This document shows, in pieces, positions 1 to 8,275 of a DNA stretch of 64,000 nt (position 1 is the first letter of the stretch; every line of letters begins with the position of its first letter). Below the pieces are notes generated by a model, which was given only the letters and a program-made list of their open reading frames with translations, had not been told where the DNA came from and did no database searches. The stretch comes from Actinomadura xylanilytica (GTDB taxonomy: Bacteria; Actinomycetota; Actinomycetes; Streptosporangiales; Streptosporangiaceae), in contig NZ_JASNWE010000001.1 of the NCBI RefSeq assembly GCF_030283145.1, positions 558,001 to 622,000 of the forward strand. Reading direction: 5' to 3'. A program made the position numbers and the translations under genes.

Positions 1-97
1 ACGCCTCGTCCACCCGCACGAAGCCGTTCTCGACGAACGACGCGACCTCGGAGGCGGCAAGGGAGGTCACAGGGGTCTCAGGGGTCTCGGAGGTCAT
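1..97 (-). CDS. N-terminal fragment, possible phytanoyl-CoA dioxygenase-like protein
   Basis: Only the first 32 codons lie in the window, starting at an ATG at 97 and running off the left edge. The visible part has a short Thr/Pro-rich lead and then SEVASFVENGFVRVDEA. That resembles the start of Fe(II)/2-oxoglutarate oxygenases of the phytanoyl-CoA dioxygenase family, where a helix precedes a Gly-Phe-Val strand. No metal-binding residues are visible, so the family call is tentative. A triplicated short run (aggggtctc-like, about 69-90) encodes the SETPETP stretch. Confidence 0.4.
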   Translation of the reverse strand, partial: MTSETPETPVTSLAASEVASFVENGFVRVDEA

Positions 98-138
98 CAG
101 GTCAGCATGCCGACCGGCGTCGCGTCTGGACAACCGGT

Positions 139-744
139 TTACGGCGCGTGGACGAGCACCGCCGCCAGCGCCGCCGCGAGCATGTACGGGCCGTAGGGGA
201 CCATCGTCTTGCGCCCGGCGCGGCGGAGCAGCAGCAGGACGACCGACACCACCCCGCCGAGCACGAACGTCCCGTACATGCCGAGCAGCCACGCGTCGGC
301 GCCGAGCCAGCCGAGGTGCAGCCCGAGCGCCCCGGCGAGCTTGACGTCGCCGCGGCCGAGCGCGTCCGGCCTGATCACCCACAGCACCGCGAACAGCAGC
401 CACAGGGCCGCCATCCCGATCAGCGCGTGGACGTACCGCGCGCCGCCCCCGGCGGTGAACGGCGCGGCGGCGCCGAGCAGGACGGCACCGGTGGCGTAGG
501 AGCCCAGCGTCAGCGGGTCGGGCAGCGTCCTGGTCGCCAGATCGGCGATCGCCAGCGCGCTGCCGGCGGCGCCGAGCACCAGGAAGGCGGGCAGCTCGGG
601 GCGGGCGCCGATCCGCCAGGCCAGCGCGGCGAGGACGGCGGCGCACACGAGTGCGGCGACGGCCGGGCGCCGCCTGAGCGCGGCGATCCACTCGGCGCGC
701 GGCGGCCGGGCCGTTATGGGCGGCGCTGCTCGGGGGGCCTCCAC
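139..744 (-). CDS. Prepilin peptidase (A24 family)
   Basis: A 201-residue polytopic membrane protein. Asp68 sits in an ADLATRTLPD context and the second aspartate is in GRGDVKLAG (Asp133). These match the two catalytic aspartates of A24 aspartic proteases (TadV/PilD peptidase domain), which cleave the leader of type IV prepilins or Flp-type pilins at the inner membrane. The N-terminal cytoplasmic methylase-like domain of long PilD proteins is absent, as is usual in actinobacterial short forms. The start is the GTG at 744; a slightly later start would not affect the domain. No pilin or Tad genes are nearby in the window, so its substrates are encoded elsewhere. Confidence 0.9.
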   Translation of the reverse strand: MEAPRAAPPITARPPRAEWIAALRRRPAVAALVCAAVLAALAWRIGARPELPAFLVLGAAGSALAIADLATRTLPDPLTLGSYATGAVLLGAAAPFTAGGGARYVHALIGMAALWLLFAVLWVIRPDALGRGDVKLAGALGLHLGWLGADAWLLGMYGTFVLGGVVSVVLLLLRRAGRKTMVPYGPYMLAAALAAVLVHAP

Positions 745-834
745 GCGGCCGACCCTACCCGCCGCACCGCTCGCCCGAGCACGGTCGGCGTCCGAGCCGC
801 CGGGCGAGGAAGCCGGGCCGAGCTTGAAACATCC

Positions 835-1554
835 TCAGCGGCGGACGATGCTCAGCTCGACGCCGCCGACGACCCGGCCGCGCAGCAGCTCGGCGAGCCG
901 GTCGGAGACGCGCCGCACGGTGGCCTGCTCGTCGTGCCCGGGGACGACCGCGAAGCGGACCGCCAGCTCGGCCTCGACTCCGGCCGACACCCGCACGCCG
1001 CTGACGGACGCGTCGGCCCCGAAGGCGGCCTCGATCGCGGCCAGCACCTCCGGGTCCTCGTGCGGCGGCGGGACCGGGCGGCCCTCGGCCAGCAGGTGCA
1101 GCCGGATGCCGTCGACGGCGAGCGGCACCGGGCCCGCGACGTCGAGGACCAGCGCGTGCGCGCCCTCGTCGAGCGCGGCCAGGCACGCCTGCCGGGCGTG
1201 CACCGCGACCGGGCGGGCGTCGGCGCGCCACGCCCGCATCGCCGCGGCGGAGGTGAAGGCGGGCACGCCGCGGCGGCCGTCGTCGCCGACCAGCGTGGGC
1301 AGCGCCATGTCGCTGGACTTCTCGCGGCGGAGCTCGCCGGGGGCGACGTCCTCCTCCTCGGTGAGCACCGCGACGACGGGCACCAGCAGCCGGGCGCCGG
1401 CGAGCCGCTCGAGCACGGTGTGCACGGCGACCCGTCCGGCCGCGTACCCGGTGAGGGCCTCGCGCAGCCTCGGGTCGGCGGTGCCGTCGTCGGCGGGGAA
1501 CTGGGGTTCGGGAATGGTCAGACCGGACACGGCAGAGAGGCTATAACCTTCCAC
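835..1554 (-). CDS. SseB family protein
   Basis: A 239-residue soluble protein. It has the two-part organisation of actinobacterial SseB-domain proteins: an N-terminal half with RLLVPVVAVL and then DMALPTLVGDDGRRGVPAFTS, the conserved SseB signature, followed by a C-terminal domain (VSAGVEAELAVRF). The function is not established; family members are often next to translation or amino-acid genes. It lies 34 bases downstream of the ring-opening amidohydrolase on the same strand, so it may share its transcript. The start is the GTG at 1554; a start inside the first 15 residues is possible. Confidence 0.8.
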   Translation of the reverse strand: MEGYSLSAVSGLTIPEPQFPADDGTADPRLREALTGYAAGRVAVHTVLERLAGARLLVPVVAVLTEEEDVAPGELRREKSSDMALPTLVGDDGRRGVPAFTSAAAMRAWRADARPVAVHARQACLAALDEGAHALVLDVAGPVPLAVDGIRLHLLAEGRPVPPPHEDPEVLAAIEAAFGADASVSGVRVSAGVEAELAVRFAVVPGHDEQATVRRVSDRLAELLRGRVVGGVELSIVRR

Positions 1555-1588
1555 GACCGCTCAGGGTGTCCGGCCGGACACTCTCCGC

Positions 1589-2695
1589 TCACCCGAGGTC
1601 GGCGATCGCCGCGACCGTCCCCCCGCCCGAGGGGCCCTGGTGCACGGCGGCGACGGAGACGAACACGGCCGGATCGCCGGTGACCGCGGCGGCGACGCCG
1701 CCCACGCACGCCTTGATCTGGCGGTGCCAGTGCACGTCGGAGTCGTCCAGCATGATGTTGCGGCGGCCCCGGACCGAGCCGGACGGGTCGGCCTCGCACT
1801 TGATGAAGACGTTCACCACCCGCCCGTCCAGGTCGCCGGGATGCGGGCGCTCGGGCAGGTCGAGGCCGGCCGAGCGGATCGCGTCCCAGACGCCGTCGGC
1901 GTCGAGTGCGTCCTTCATCACACCGTGCCCGGCCCGGTACCGGCCGCCGATGCCGCGCACGTTCCCGACCACCACGATCTGGGCGCGGTCCAGCTCCACC
2001 CCCGACGAGCACGACGCGACCGAGGAGTACAGGGACAGGTCGCGGTGGATCGCGCCGGCCTCGGGCGGGTCGATCTCGCCGAGCGCGACGGCGATGCCGA
2101 GCGCGGTGGTGGAGTTGGACACGTCCATCGAGGCCAGCGTGTCCTCGGTGACCACGTCGTGGCCGCGGGCCCTGGCGTCGTTGATGGTGTCGAGGGTGAG
2201 CAGCGGCGTCTTGGTCTGCACGTAGTGCACGTCGGCGGGATCGTCGATCCCCGCGGTCTTCATCGCCGCGCGCACCCCGGCGGCGACGGTCTCCACCATC
2301 GCGGGCCGGCCGATGTCCTCGGGCCGGATGATCTCGCTCATCGCGACCCCGACCGACAGCCGCGGCTCGGCGGTGCGCGGCGCGGTGTCCGGATCGGTGG
2401 TGGCGAACACGGTGGCGTGCGGGCTGAGCACCCCGTCGGTGCCGCCCGACCACACCAGCGGGACCTCCGCGATCTCGGCGGCCGAGCGGGTGCCGCGCGC
2501 GAGCAGCACCTCGCGGAACGCCCGGTCGGCCAGCAGCCTGGTGTAGTCGTTGACGCCGCCGTTGCCCTCGGTCTTGCCGACCACGGCCAGCACCCGGTCG
2601 GCCTCCAGCACGCCGTCGTCGATCAGCCGGGCCAGGCCGGAGGCGTCGGTCACGCTCTCGATGGGGATCTTGCGGACTTCGATCGGGTCGGGCAC
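1589..2695 (-). CDS. Ring-opening amidohydrolase (barbiturase / cyanuric acid hydrolase family)
   Basis: A 368-residue enzyme of the AtzD/TrzD/barbiturase family. These cofactor-poor enzymes hydrolyse cyclic imides (cyanuric acid to carboxybiuret, barbiturate to ureidomalonate) with Ser-Lys dyads repeated in three similar domains. Visible family blocks are [16 protein letters not shown] (domain 1), YVQTKTPLL and [14 protein letters not shown] (domain 2), [13 protein letters not shown] [13 protein letters not shown], and the C-terminal [11 protein letters not shown]. The GTG at 2695 is chosen because GAGGAG lies just upstream and the protein then has the family length of about 360. It follows carbamate kinase on the same strand after 88 bases. 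Barbiturase or cyanurate hydrolase cannot be separated by eye; the context with a nucleobase permease and Mo hydroxylase favours a pyrimidine-type substrate (inference). Confidence 0.88.
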   Translation of the reverse strand: MPDPIEVRKIPIESVTDASGLARLIDDGVLEADRVLAVVGKTEGNGGVNDYTRLLADRAFREVLLARGTRSAAEIAEVPLVWSGGTDGVLSPHATVFATTDPDTAPRTAEPRLSVGVAMSEIIRPEDIGRPAMVETVAAGVRAAMKTAGIDDPADVHYVQTKTPLLTLDTINDARARGHDVVTEDTLASMDVSNSTTALGIAVALGEIDPPEAGAIHRDLSLYSSVASCSSGVELDRAQIVVVGNVRGIGGRYRAGHGVMKDALDADGVWDAIRSAGLDLPERPHPGDLDGRVVNVFIKCEADPSGSVRGRRNIMLDDSDVHWHRQIKACVGGVAAAVTGDPAVFVSVAAVHQGPSGGGTVAAIADLG

Positions 2696-2704
2696 TTCGC
2701 CGCT

Positions 2705-2735
2705 CCTCGCTGCTCGTCCTCGCTGCTCGTCCTCG
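2705..2735. repeat. Tandem 13-bp repeat in the amidohydrolase leader
   Basis: Two perfect copies of cctcgctgctcgt (2705-2717 and 2718-2730) and a 5-base partial third copy. They lie immediately 5' of the Shine-Dalgarno of the ring-opening amidohydrolase. On the transcribed strand they read as purine-rich AGCGAGGACGAGC and could offer alternative ribosome-binding registers. The composition resembles the longer repeat at 42151-42320. Confidence 0.75.
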
Positions 2736-2783
2736 TCCGTCCCTGCGCGCCGCCGGGGCGGCGGCCGTCGCCGGGGCGGCCGG

Positions 2784-3734
2784 TCACTCCTCCACGACGG
2801 TGCCCGCGGCACCGCGGGCGGCGTCGCCGATCCGGTGCAGCGACGTGATCGCGGCGCGGGCGCCGCCGGCCGCGACGAACCGCCGCACCGCCTCCACCTT
2901 GGGGCCCATGCTGCCACCCGCGAAGTGCCCGGCGGCGGCCAGCGCGCCGAGCTCGGCGACGGTGACGCGGCGCAGCGGGCGTTCGCCGGGGGTGCGGTAG
3001 CCGACCATCACGTGCTCGACGTCGGTCGCGATCACCAGCGTCGCGGCGCCGAGCCGGCGGGCCAGCAGCTGCGCCGCCAGATCCTTGTCGACGACGGCCT
3101 CCACCCCGCGCAGCGCGCCGTTCTCGCGGACCACCGGCACTCCCCCGCCGCCCGCGGCGACCACGACGTGCCCGGCGGCCAGCAGCAGCGCGGCGGCGTC
3201 CGCGTCCAGGATCTCCAGCGGCTCCGGGGAGGCGACCACGCGCCGCCAGCCGCGGTCGCCGAACGACCGCCAGGACTGGCCGAGCGCCATGGAGCGCCGC
3301 GCCTCGTCCGCCGGGAAGTAGCGGCCGACCGGCTTGACCGGGTCGGCGAACCCCCGGTCGGACGGGTCCACCAGCGTGCGCGTCACCACCGTGGACACCG
3401 GGCGGGCGGCGCCGCGGGCGGCCAGCGCCCGCTCCAGCGCGTTCATGATCAGCACCCCGACGGTGGCCTGGGTCTGCGCCCCGCACCAGTCCAGCGGCAC
3501 CGGCGGCACCACGTGCGCGGCGAGCTGGTTCTTGATCAGCAGGTTGCCGACCTGGGGGCCGTTGCCGTGGGTGAGCGCGACCCGCGCGCCGGCCGCGACC
3601 AGCTCGGCGACGTGCTCCATCGCGCCCTGCACCGCCGCGGCCTGCGCCGCGGCCGACGCGCTGCCGTCCGCGCCGGTCATCGCGTTTCCGCCGAGCGCGA
3701 TGAGGACCGGCCCGGCACCGCCGCCGCTGTTCAC
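2784..3734 (-). CDS. arcC: Carbamate kinase
   Basis: A 316-residue amino-acid-kinase-fold enzyme that interconverts carbamoyl phosphate + ADP and carbamate (NH3 + CO2) + ATP. Seen: ALGGNAM (residues 13-19) and HGNGPQVG (56-63), the substrate-binding Gly-rich loops, [17 protein letters not shown], and the C-terminal [11 protein letters not shown] nucleotide-binding region. No arginine deiminase or ornithine carbamoyltransferase is present around it. It sits upstream of a ring-opening amidohydrolase instead, so it more likely consumes carbamoyl phosphate from ureide or heterocycle breakdown, as AllK does beside AllFGH (inference). The start is the GTG at 3734. Confidence 0.93.
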   Translation of the reverse strand: MNSGGGAGPVLIALGGNAMTGADGSASAAAQAAAVQGAMEHVAELVAAGARVALTHGNGPQVGNLLIKNQLAAHVVPPVPLDWCGAQTQATVGVLIMNALERALAARGAARPVSTVVTRTLVDPSDRGFADPVKPVGRYFPADEARRSMALGQSWRSFGDRGWRRVVASPEPLEILDADAAALLLAAGHVVVAAGGGGVPVVRENGALRGVEAVVDKDLAAQLLARRLGAATLVIATDVEHVMVGYRTPGERPLRRVTVAELGALAAAGHFAGGSMGPKVEAVRRFVAAGGARAAITSLHRIGDAARGAAGTVVEE

Positions 3735-3807
3735 GGAACGACGGTATCCGCGGAACGGCCGCCGCTCATGGGCGTAATCCGCCCAACCGGGCCCGGGTCT
3801 TCGGCAA

Positions 3808-4980
3808 CTATCCCAGGTGGCGCAGCCGCTCGACGGCCTCGTCGATGACGTCGTCCTTCTTGCAGAACGCGAACCGGACGAAGTGGGCGCCGGCCTCGGC
3901 GTCGTCGTAGAAGACCTGCGTCGGGACGGCGACGACGCCCGCCTTGCCCGGCAGCGCGCGGGCCAGCTCCATGCCGTCGGTGAACCCGAGCGGCCGGATG
4001 TCGGCCTGCACGAAGTAGGTGCCCTGCGGCCGGAACGTCTCGAAGCCCGCCGCCTCCAGCCCGGTGATGAGCCGGTCGCGCTTGCCCTCCAGGGACGCCC
4101 GCAGGTCCTCCACCCAGGCCAGCTCGTTGCGCAGCGCGTACGCGGCGGCCCGCTGGTAGGGGGCGCTCACCGCGTAGGTGACGAACTGCTTCACCGTCTG
4201 GACGGCGCGGATGTGGGCGGCGGGGGCGGTCACCCAGCCGGTCTTCCACCCGGTGACCGAGAACGTCTTGCCCGCCGAGGACACCGACACCGTCCGCTCG
4301 CGCATGCCGTCGAGCGTGGCGAGGGGGATGTGCTCGGCGCCGTCGAAGGTCAGGTACTCGTACACCTCGTCGGTCACCGCGACCAGGTCGTGCTCGCGGC
4401 ACACCGCGGCGATCACCTCCAGCTCGGCGCGGGTGAAGACGGTGCCCGCCGGGTTGTGCGGCGAGTTGACCAGGATCAGCCGGGTGCGCGGCCCGACGGC
4501 GGCGCGCAGCTCGTCCGGGTCGAAGGTGAACCGGCCGCCGGACGGGCGCAGCGTGACGGCCCGGCGCTCGGCTCCGGCGAGCGCGATCGTCGCGGCGTAG
4601 GAGTCGTAGTACGGCTCGAACACGATGGCCTCGTCGCCCGGTCCGGCCAGCGCCAGCACGGACGCGGCGACGCCCTCGGTGGCGCCGACGGTGACGAACA
4701 CCTCCGCGGCCGGGTCGTACTCCAGCCCGTACCGCTCCAGGCGCTGCGCGGCGACGGCCGCGCGCAGCTCCGGGACGCCGGGGCCGGGCGGGTACTGGTT
4801 GCCGCCGGACCTGATCGCCGCGACGGCGGCGTCGAGCATCGCGGGCGGCCCGTCGGTGTCGGGGAATCCCTGCCCGAGGTTGATCGAACCCGTCGAGGCG
4901 GCCAGCGCGGACATCTCCGCGAAGATCGTCGTCCCGAATCCCTGCATGCGCGATACCAGCGGCTCTCCCACGCCGTCCAT
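3808..4980 (-). CDS. Class I/II PLP-dependent aminotransferase (DapC/YbdL-like)
   Basis: A 390-residue fold-type I aminotransferase. The PLP lysine is Lys238 in SSAGKTFSVTGWKTGW. The substrate/PLP Asn is in VNSPHNPAGT (about 176), the PLP Asp in DEVYEYL (204), and the C-terminal Arg in FVRFAFCK. The opening NLGQGFPDTDGP is typical of N-succinyldiaminopimelate aminotransferase DapC and of the methionine/kynurenine aminotransferases related to YbdL. DapC, a lysine pathway enzyme, is the likeliest role in an actinomycete. It lies 73 bases upstream of carbamate kinase on the same strand; the link may be only positional. Confidence 0.88.
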   Translation of the reverse strand: MDGVGEPLVSRMQGFGTTIFAEMSALAASTGSINLGQGFPDTDGPPAMLDAAVAAIRSGGNQYPPGPGVPELRAAVAAQRLERYGLEYDPAAEVFVTVGATEGVAASVLALAGPGDEAIVFEPYYDSYAATIALAGAERRAVTLRPSGGRFTFDPDELRAAVGPRTRLILVNSPHNPAGTVFTRAELEVIAAVCREHDLVAVTDEVYEYLTFDGAEHIPLATLDGMRERTVSVSSAGKTFSVTGWKTGWVTAPAAHIRAVQTVKQFVTYAVSAPYQRAAAYALRNELAWVEDLRASLEGKRDRLITGLEAAGFETFRPQGTYFVQADIRPLGFTDGMELARALPGKAGVVAVPTQVFYDDAEAGAHFVRFAFCKKDDVIDEAVERLRHLG

Positions 4981-5104
4981 CTTCCCCGCTCGCCGCCGCG
5001 GTGCCCACCCCGCCCCGGGCGGCGGCGGGTCTCAACTTGATCACCGGTCGGTGCGGGCGCCGTCCCGGGGCGGCGGCGCGCGGGGCGATGTGGGTGGGCG
5101 CGGG

Positions 5105-6592
5105 TCACCCGCTGTGCGCGGCCGTGGTCCGGGGAAGCAGCAGCATCAGTGCGGCGGCCAGCAGGTAGAGCGCGATCTCGACCGGCAGTACGGCCGCGAA
5201 GGCGTCGCTGAACCCCGGTAGCCGGGCGGCATCGGCGGCATGGCCGTCCAGGACGGTGAAGAAGAGGGTCCCCACGGCGGCGACGCCGGCGGCACCACCG
5301 ATCTGGTTCACCGTCGAGAGAACACCCCCGGCCGCGCCGGCGTCCTTGCCCGGGATGCCGGCGAGGACGACATTGACCAGGATCGGCGCCGCCAGGCCCA
5401 GCCCGAGACCGCCGATGAACAGTGCCGGCGCGAGCATCCAGTACCCGGGGTCGTGACCATCGCGGACGATGAACCACAGCAGCGCCTGCGACGCGGCCAG
5501 GGCCGACGATCCGCCGACCAGCAGCGCCCGGCCCGCCTTGGCGGCCATGGCGACGCCGAGGCCGGAGGTGAGGATGGACCCGATCGCGTAGGGAAGGATC
5601 ACCAGACCGGTCTGCCAGGCGGTGCGTCCGGTACCGGCCTGAAGGTAGATCGACAGCGTCAGGAAGAACGCACCGACGGCGCCGAAGAAGAACACCGAGG
5701 CCATCAGTCCCGCGCCGAAGCTGCGCACCCGCAGCAGCGCCGGGTCGAGCACGGGCTGACCACCGCGCCGCACAACCGAGTGCTCATGGGCCAGGAACCC
5801 GCCCAGCAGCAGCACCCCGGCCGCCATCAGCGCGAAACCCCACCACGGCCAGCCCCAATCACGGCCCTGGACCAGGGGCAGCAGCACCAGGATCACACCC
5901 AGCGTCAACAGCACCGCGCCCATGACGTCCAGCGCCGCCCGGTGCCGGCTCGTGGATTCCGGCAGGACGCGGGACCCCAGCACGAGCGCGACGGCCGCGA
6001 TCGGCACGTTCACCCAGAAGATGGTCCGCCAGCCCAGCCCGAACAGGTCCGCGTCGACCAGGAACCCGCCCATCAGGGGCCCGGCCACAGCGGCCAGGCC
6101 CTGGACCGCCCCGAACGCACCGAACGCCTTGGCCATCCCGGCGGGGTCGAACGAGGAGCGGATGATCCCGAACACCTGCGGGACCATCAGGCCACCGGCC
6201 AGGCCCTGGAGGACGCGCATGCCGATCAGCATCGACGGGCCCGTCGCCAGCGCGCACGCCGCGGACGCAACGGCGAAGACCGCCAGGCCGGCCAGGAACA
6301 TCCGGCGGCGGCCGTAGTCGTCGCCGAGCCTCCCGCCGGTGATCAGACCCGACCCCATCGCGAGGACGTACCCGGCCAGCATCCACTGCAACTGGGCCTG
6401 GCTCGCGTGGAACTCGGCCGCGATCGCCGGCGCGGCGACCGTGACGATCGTGACGTCCAGCAGGTCCATGAACGAGGCGAACAGCACCACGAGCAGGGCG
6501 ATCCCGGCGGCCCTGCCGGCCAGCGCACCTGGTCGGGGATCCCCGCGGGAGGCAGTGTGGGAAGCGGTGTGGGAAGCGGTGTTTGAGCTCAT
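5105..6592 (-). CDS. MFS transporter, DHA2 (EmrB/QacA) family exporter
   Basis: A 495-residue polytopic protein with about 14 membrane segments. Motif A appears as GGRLGDDYGRRRMF after TM2, and the family signature is FMDLLDVTIVTVAAPAI in TM1. These drug:H+ antiporters export hydrophobic compounds. The ATG at 6592 is chosen because it removes an implausible Trp/His-rich lead. The first residues contain a repeated SHTASHTAS encoded by a short direct repeat (ggaagcggtgtg, about 6548-6583). It is transcribed divergently from a WYL regulator, with a perfect inverted repeat in between, suggesting repression or activation by that neighbour. Confidence 0.92.
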   Translation of the reverse strand: MSSNTASHTASHTASRGDPRPGALAGRAAGIALLVVLFASFMDLLDVTIVTVAAPAIAAEFHASQAQLQWMLAGYVLAMGSGLITGGRLGDDYGRRRMFLAGLAVFAVASAACALATGPSMLIGMRVLQGLAGGLMVPQVFGIIRSSFDPAGMAKAFGAFGAVQGLAAVAGPLMGGFLVDADLFGLGWRTIFWVNVPIAAVALVLGSRVLPESTSRHRAALDVMGAVLLTLGVILVLLPLVQGRDWGWPWWGFALMAAGVLLLGGFLAHEHSVVRRGGQPVLDPALLRVRSFGAGLMASVFFFGAVGAFFLTLSIYLQAGTGRTAWQTGLVILPYAIGSILTSGLGVAMAAKAGRALLVGGSSALAASQALLWFIVRDGHDPGYWMLAPALFIGGLGLGLAAPILVNVVLAGIPGKDAGAAGGVLSTVNQIGGAAGVAAVGTLFFTVLDGHAADAARLPGFSDAFAAVLPVEIALYLLAAALMLLLPRTTAAHSG

Positions 6593-6610
6593 GGGCCACA
6601 CCGTGACAGC

Positions 6611-6637
6611 AGAAGCGGACGCCGAATGGCCGCTTCT
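6611..6637. promoter_or_regulatory. Inverted repeat, candidate operator between MFS exporter and WYL regulator
   Basis: AGAAGCGG (6611-6618) and its exact complement CCGCTTCT (6630-6637) are separated by 11 bases in the 62-base divergent gap. It is about 19 bases upstream of the exporter start and 17 bases upstream of the regulator ATG. This suits autoregulation and control of both genes. No experiment is implied. Confidence 0.55.
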
Positions 6638-6654
6638 TGGCCGACGATGGGTCC

Positions 6655-7647
6655 ATGGCCACAACGTCCTCGCGCCTACTCAGCCTGCTGTCCCTGCTCG
6701 GGGCCCGCCCGAACCGGTCCGGGCGGGACCTGGCCGACAGGCTCGGTATCAGCACCCGCACCCTGCGCCGTGACGTGGAGAGCCTGCGCGAGCTGGGCTA
6801 CCCGGTCCAGGCCCTCAAGGGCCCCGACGGCGGCTACCGGCTCGGCGCCGGCGGCCGGCTCCCCCCGCTGCTGCTCGACGACGAGCAGGCCGTCGCCGTC
6901 GCCGTCGCCCTCCAGACCGCGCCGGCCAGTGTGGCCGGCATCGACGACGCCGCCGCCCGCGCCCTGACCAGCATCAGGCAGGTCATGCCCGCCCGCCTCC
7001 GCGCCGAGGTCGACGCGATGCACCTGACCGCCATCGGCAACTCCTGGGAGTTCCCCGCACCCCCCATCGCCCCGGACACCCTCAAGGCCGTCGGCTACGC
7101 CGTCCGCAACGGGCACCTGCTGCGCTTCGACTACCTCACCCCCGACAGCCTCCGCCTCCACCCGAACGACCCCGGCTTCACGCCGCCGCTACGGGTCGAA
7201 CCCCACCACCTCGTCATGTGGGCCGGGCGCTGGTACCTCGTCGCCTACACCCCCGCCACCGAAGCCTGGGGCATCTACCGCGTGGATCGCATCCACGCCC
7301 ACGCACCCACCGGGACCCCGTTCCAACGCCGCGAACTCTCCGAACCCGACGTGGCCCGCTACGTGATGACCAGCCACGACAGAGGAGACACCCCGGCCCG
7401 ATGGCCATGCCTCGGCACCGTCCTGATGGAGCTGCCCCCCGACGTCGTCGCCCGTTGGGCACCCGGCGGCTCCGTCATCGAGTACGTCGCCCCCACGCAG
7501 ACCCGCATCACCCTCGGCGCATGGTCCTGGGCCGGGGTCGCCGGCCTGCTCGCCACCTTCGACGCCGACATCACCGTCATCGAGCCGGGCGAACTGAGGG
7601 ACGCCTGCCGCACGCTCGCCCGGCGCTACCGGCAGGCCGGCGAGTAG
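6655..7647 (+). CDS. HTH (DeoR-type) transcriptional regulator with WYL domain
   Basis: A 330-residue regulator. The N-terminal winged helix reads GRDLADRLGISTRTLRRDVESLRELGYPV (about residues 22-50). Residues 58-75 give the beta-wing GPDGGYRLG. A central WYL domain follows (RWYLVAY, YRVDRIH) and then a C-terminal WCX extension. This is the YafY/PafBC-like architecture, in which the WYL domain senses a ligand. The ATG at 6655 is chosen; an in-frame TTG at 6637 lies inside the inverted repeat. It is divergent from an EmrB-type exporter, its likely target. Confidence 0.9.
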   Translation: MATTSSRLLSLLSLLGARPNRSGRDLADRLGISTRTLRRDVESLRELGYPVQALKGPDGGYRLGAGGRLPPLLLDDEQAVAVAVALQTAPASVAGIDDAAARALTSIRQVMPARLRAEVDAMHLTAIGNSWEFPAPPIAPDTLKAVGYAVRNGHLLRFDYLTPDSLRLHPNDPGFTPPLRVEPHHLVMWAGRWYLVAYTPATEAWGIYRVDRIHAHAPTGTPFQRRELSEPDVARYVMTSHDRGDTPARWPCLGTVLMELPPDVVARWAPGGSVIEYVAPTQTRITLGAWSWAGVAGLLATFDADITVIEPGELRDACRTLARRYRQAGE

Positions 7648-7669
7648 ATCCGGGGTGGGATCCGGCGGG

Positions 7670-8275
7670 TCAGATCCAGCCCATGTCCTGGGCGGCGCGG
7701 ACGGCGGCGAGGCGGTTGGACTCGCCGAGCTTGGTCATCGCGGTCGACAGGTAGTTGCGCACGGTGCCCTCGGACAGGTGCAGCAGGGCGGCGATGCGGG
7801 ACGTGGGGGTGCCGGCGCCGGTCAGCCGGAGGATCTCGCGCTCCCGCGCGGTCAGCGGGTTGTCGCCCGCGGCCATGGCGCTCGCGGCCAGCTCGGCGTC
7901 CAGGTAGCGGCGACCGGCGTGGACCTTGCGGATCGCGGCGGCCAGCTCCTCGGTCGGGGCGTCCTTGGCGACGAAGCCGCGCACCCCGGCGGACATGGCG
8001 CGGCGCAGGTACCCCGGGCGGCCGAAGCTGGTGAGGATGCACACCGCGCAGCGGGCCCCGGCGGCGCTCAACTGCTCGGCGACGGTGAGGCCGTCGGCGC
8101 CGGGCATGTCGATGTCGAGCACCGCGACATCGGGGTCGAGCGCGGCGACGGCGCCGGCGACCTCGTCGCCGCGGCCGACCTCGCCGACCACGGCCAGGTC
8201 GTCCTCCAGGCCGAGCAGCGCGGCGACGGCGCCGCGGATCAGGTGCTCGTCGTCGGCCAGCAGGATGCGGATCAC
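7670..8275 (-). CDS. NarL/LuxR-family response regulator
   Basis: A 201-residue two-component response regulator. The receiver domain has ADDE (8-11), phospho-acceptor Asp54 in VLDIDMPG, and Lys in VAKDAP. A LuxR-type HTH follows at about 138-195 (NPLTAREREIL, SRIAALLHLSEGTVRNYLS). The GTG start at 8275 overlaps the kinase stop codon (GTGA), so the pair is translationally coupled. Together with the upstream ABC exporter it probably forms a drug- or envelope-sensing module regulating that exporter. Confidence 0.95.
   Translation of the reverse strand: MIRILLADDEHLIRGAVAALLGLEDDLAVVGEVGRGDEVAGAVAALDPDVAVLDIDMPGADGLTVAEQLSAAGARCAVCILTSFGRPGYLRRAMSAGVRGFVAKDAPTEELAAAIRKVHAGRRYLDAELAASAMAAGDNPLTAREREILRLTGAGTPTSRIAALLHLSEGTVRNYLSTAMTKLGESNRLAAVRAAQDMGWI

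Noticed and set aside
148..1683. Long open frame on the opposite strand of the prepilin peptidase and SseB genes
   Set aside because: Arg/Pro/Gly-rich, low-complexity shadow of high-GC coding DNA with no domain.
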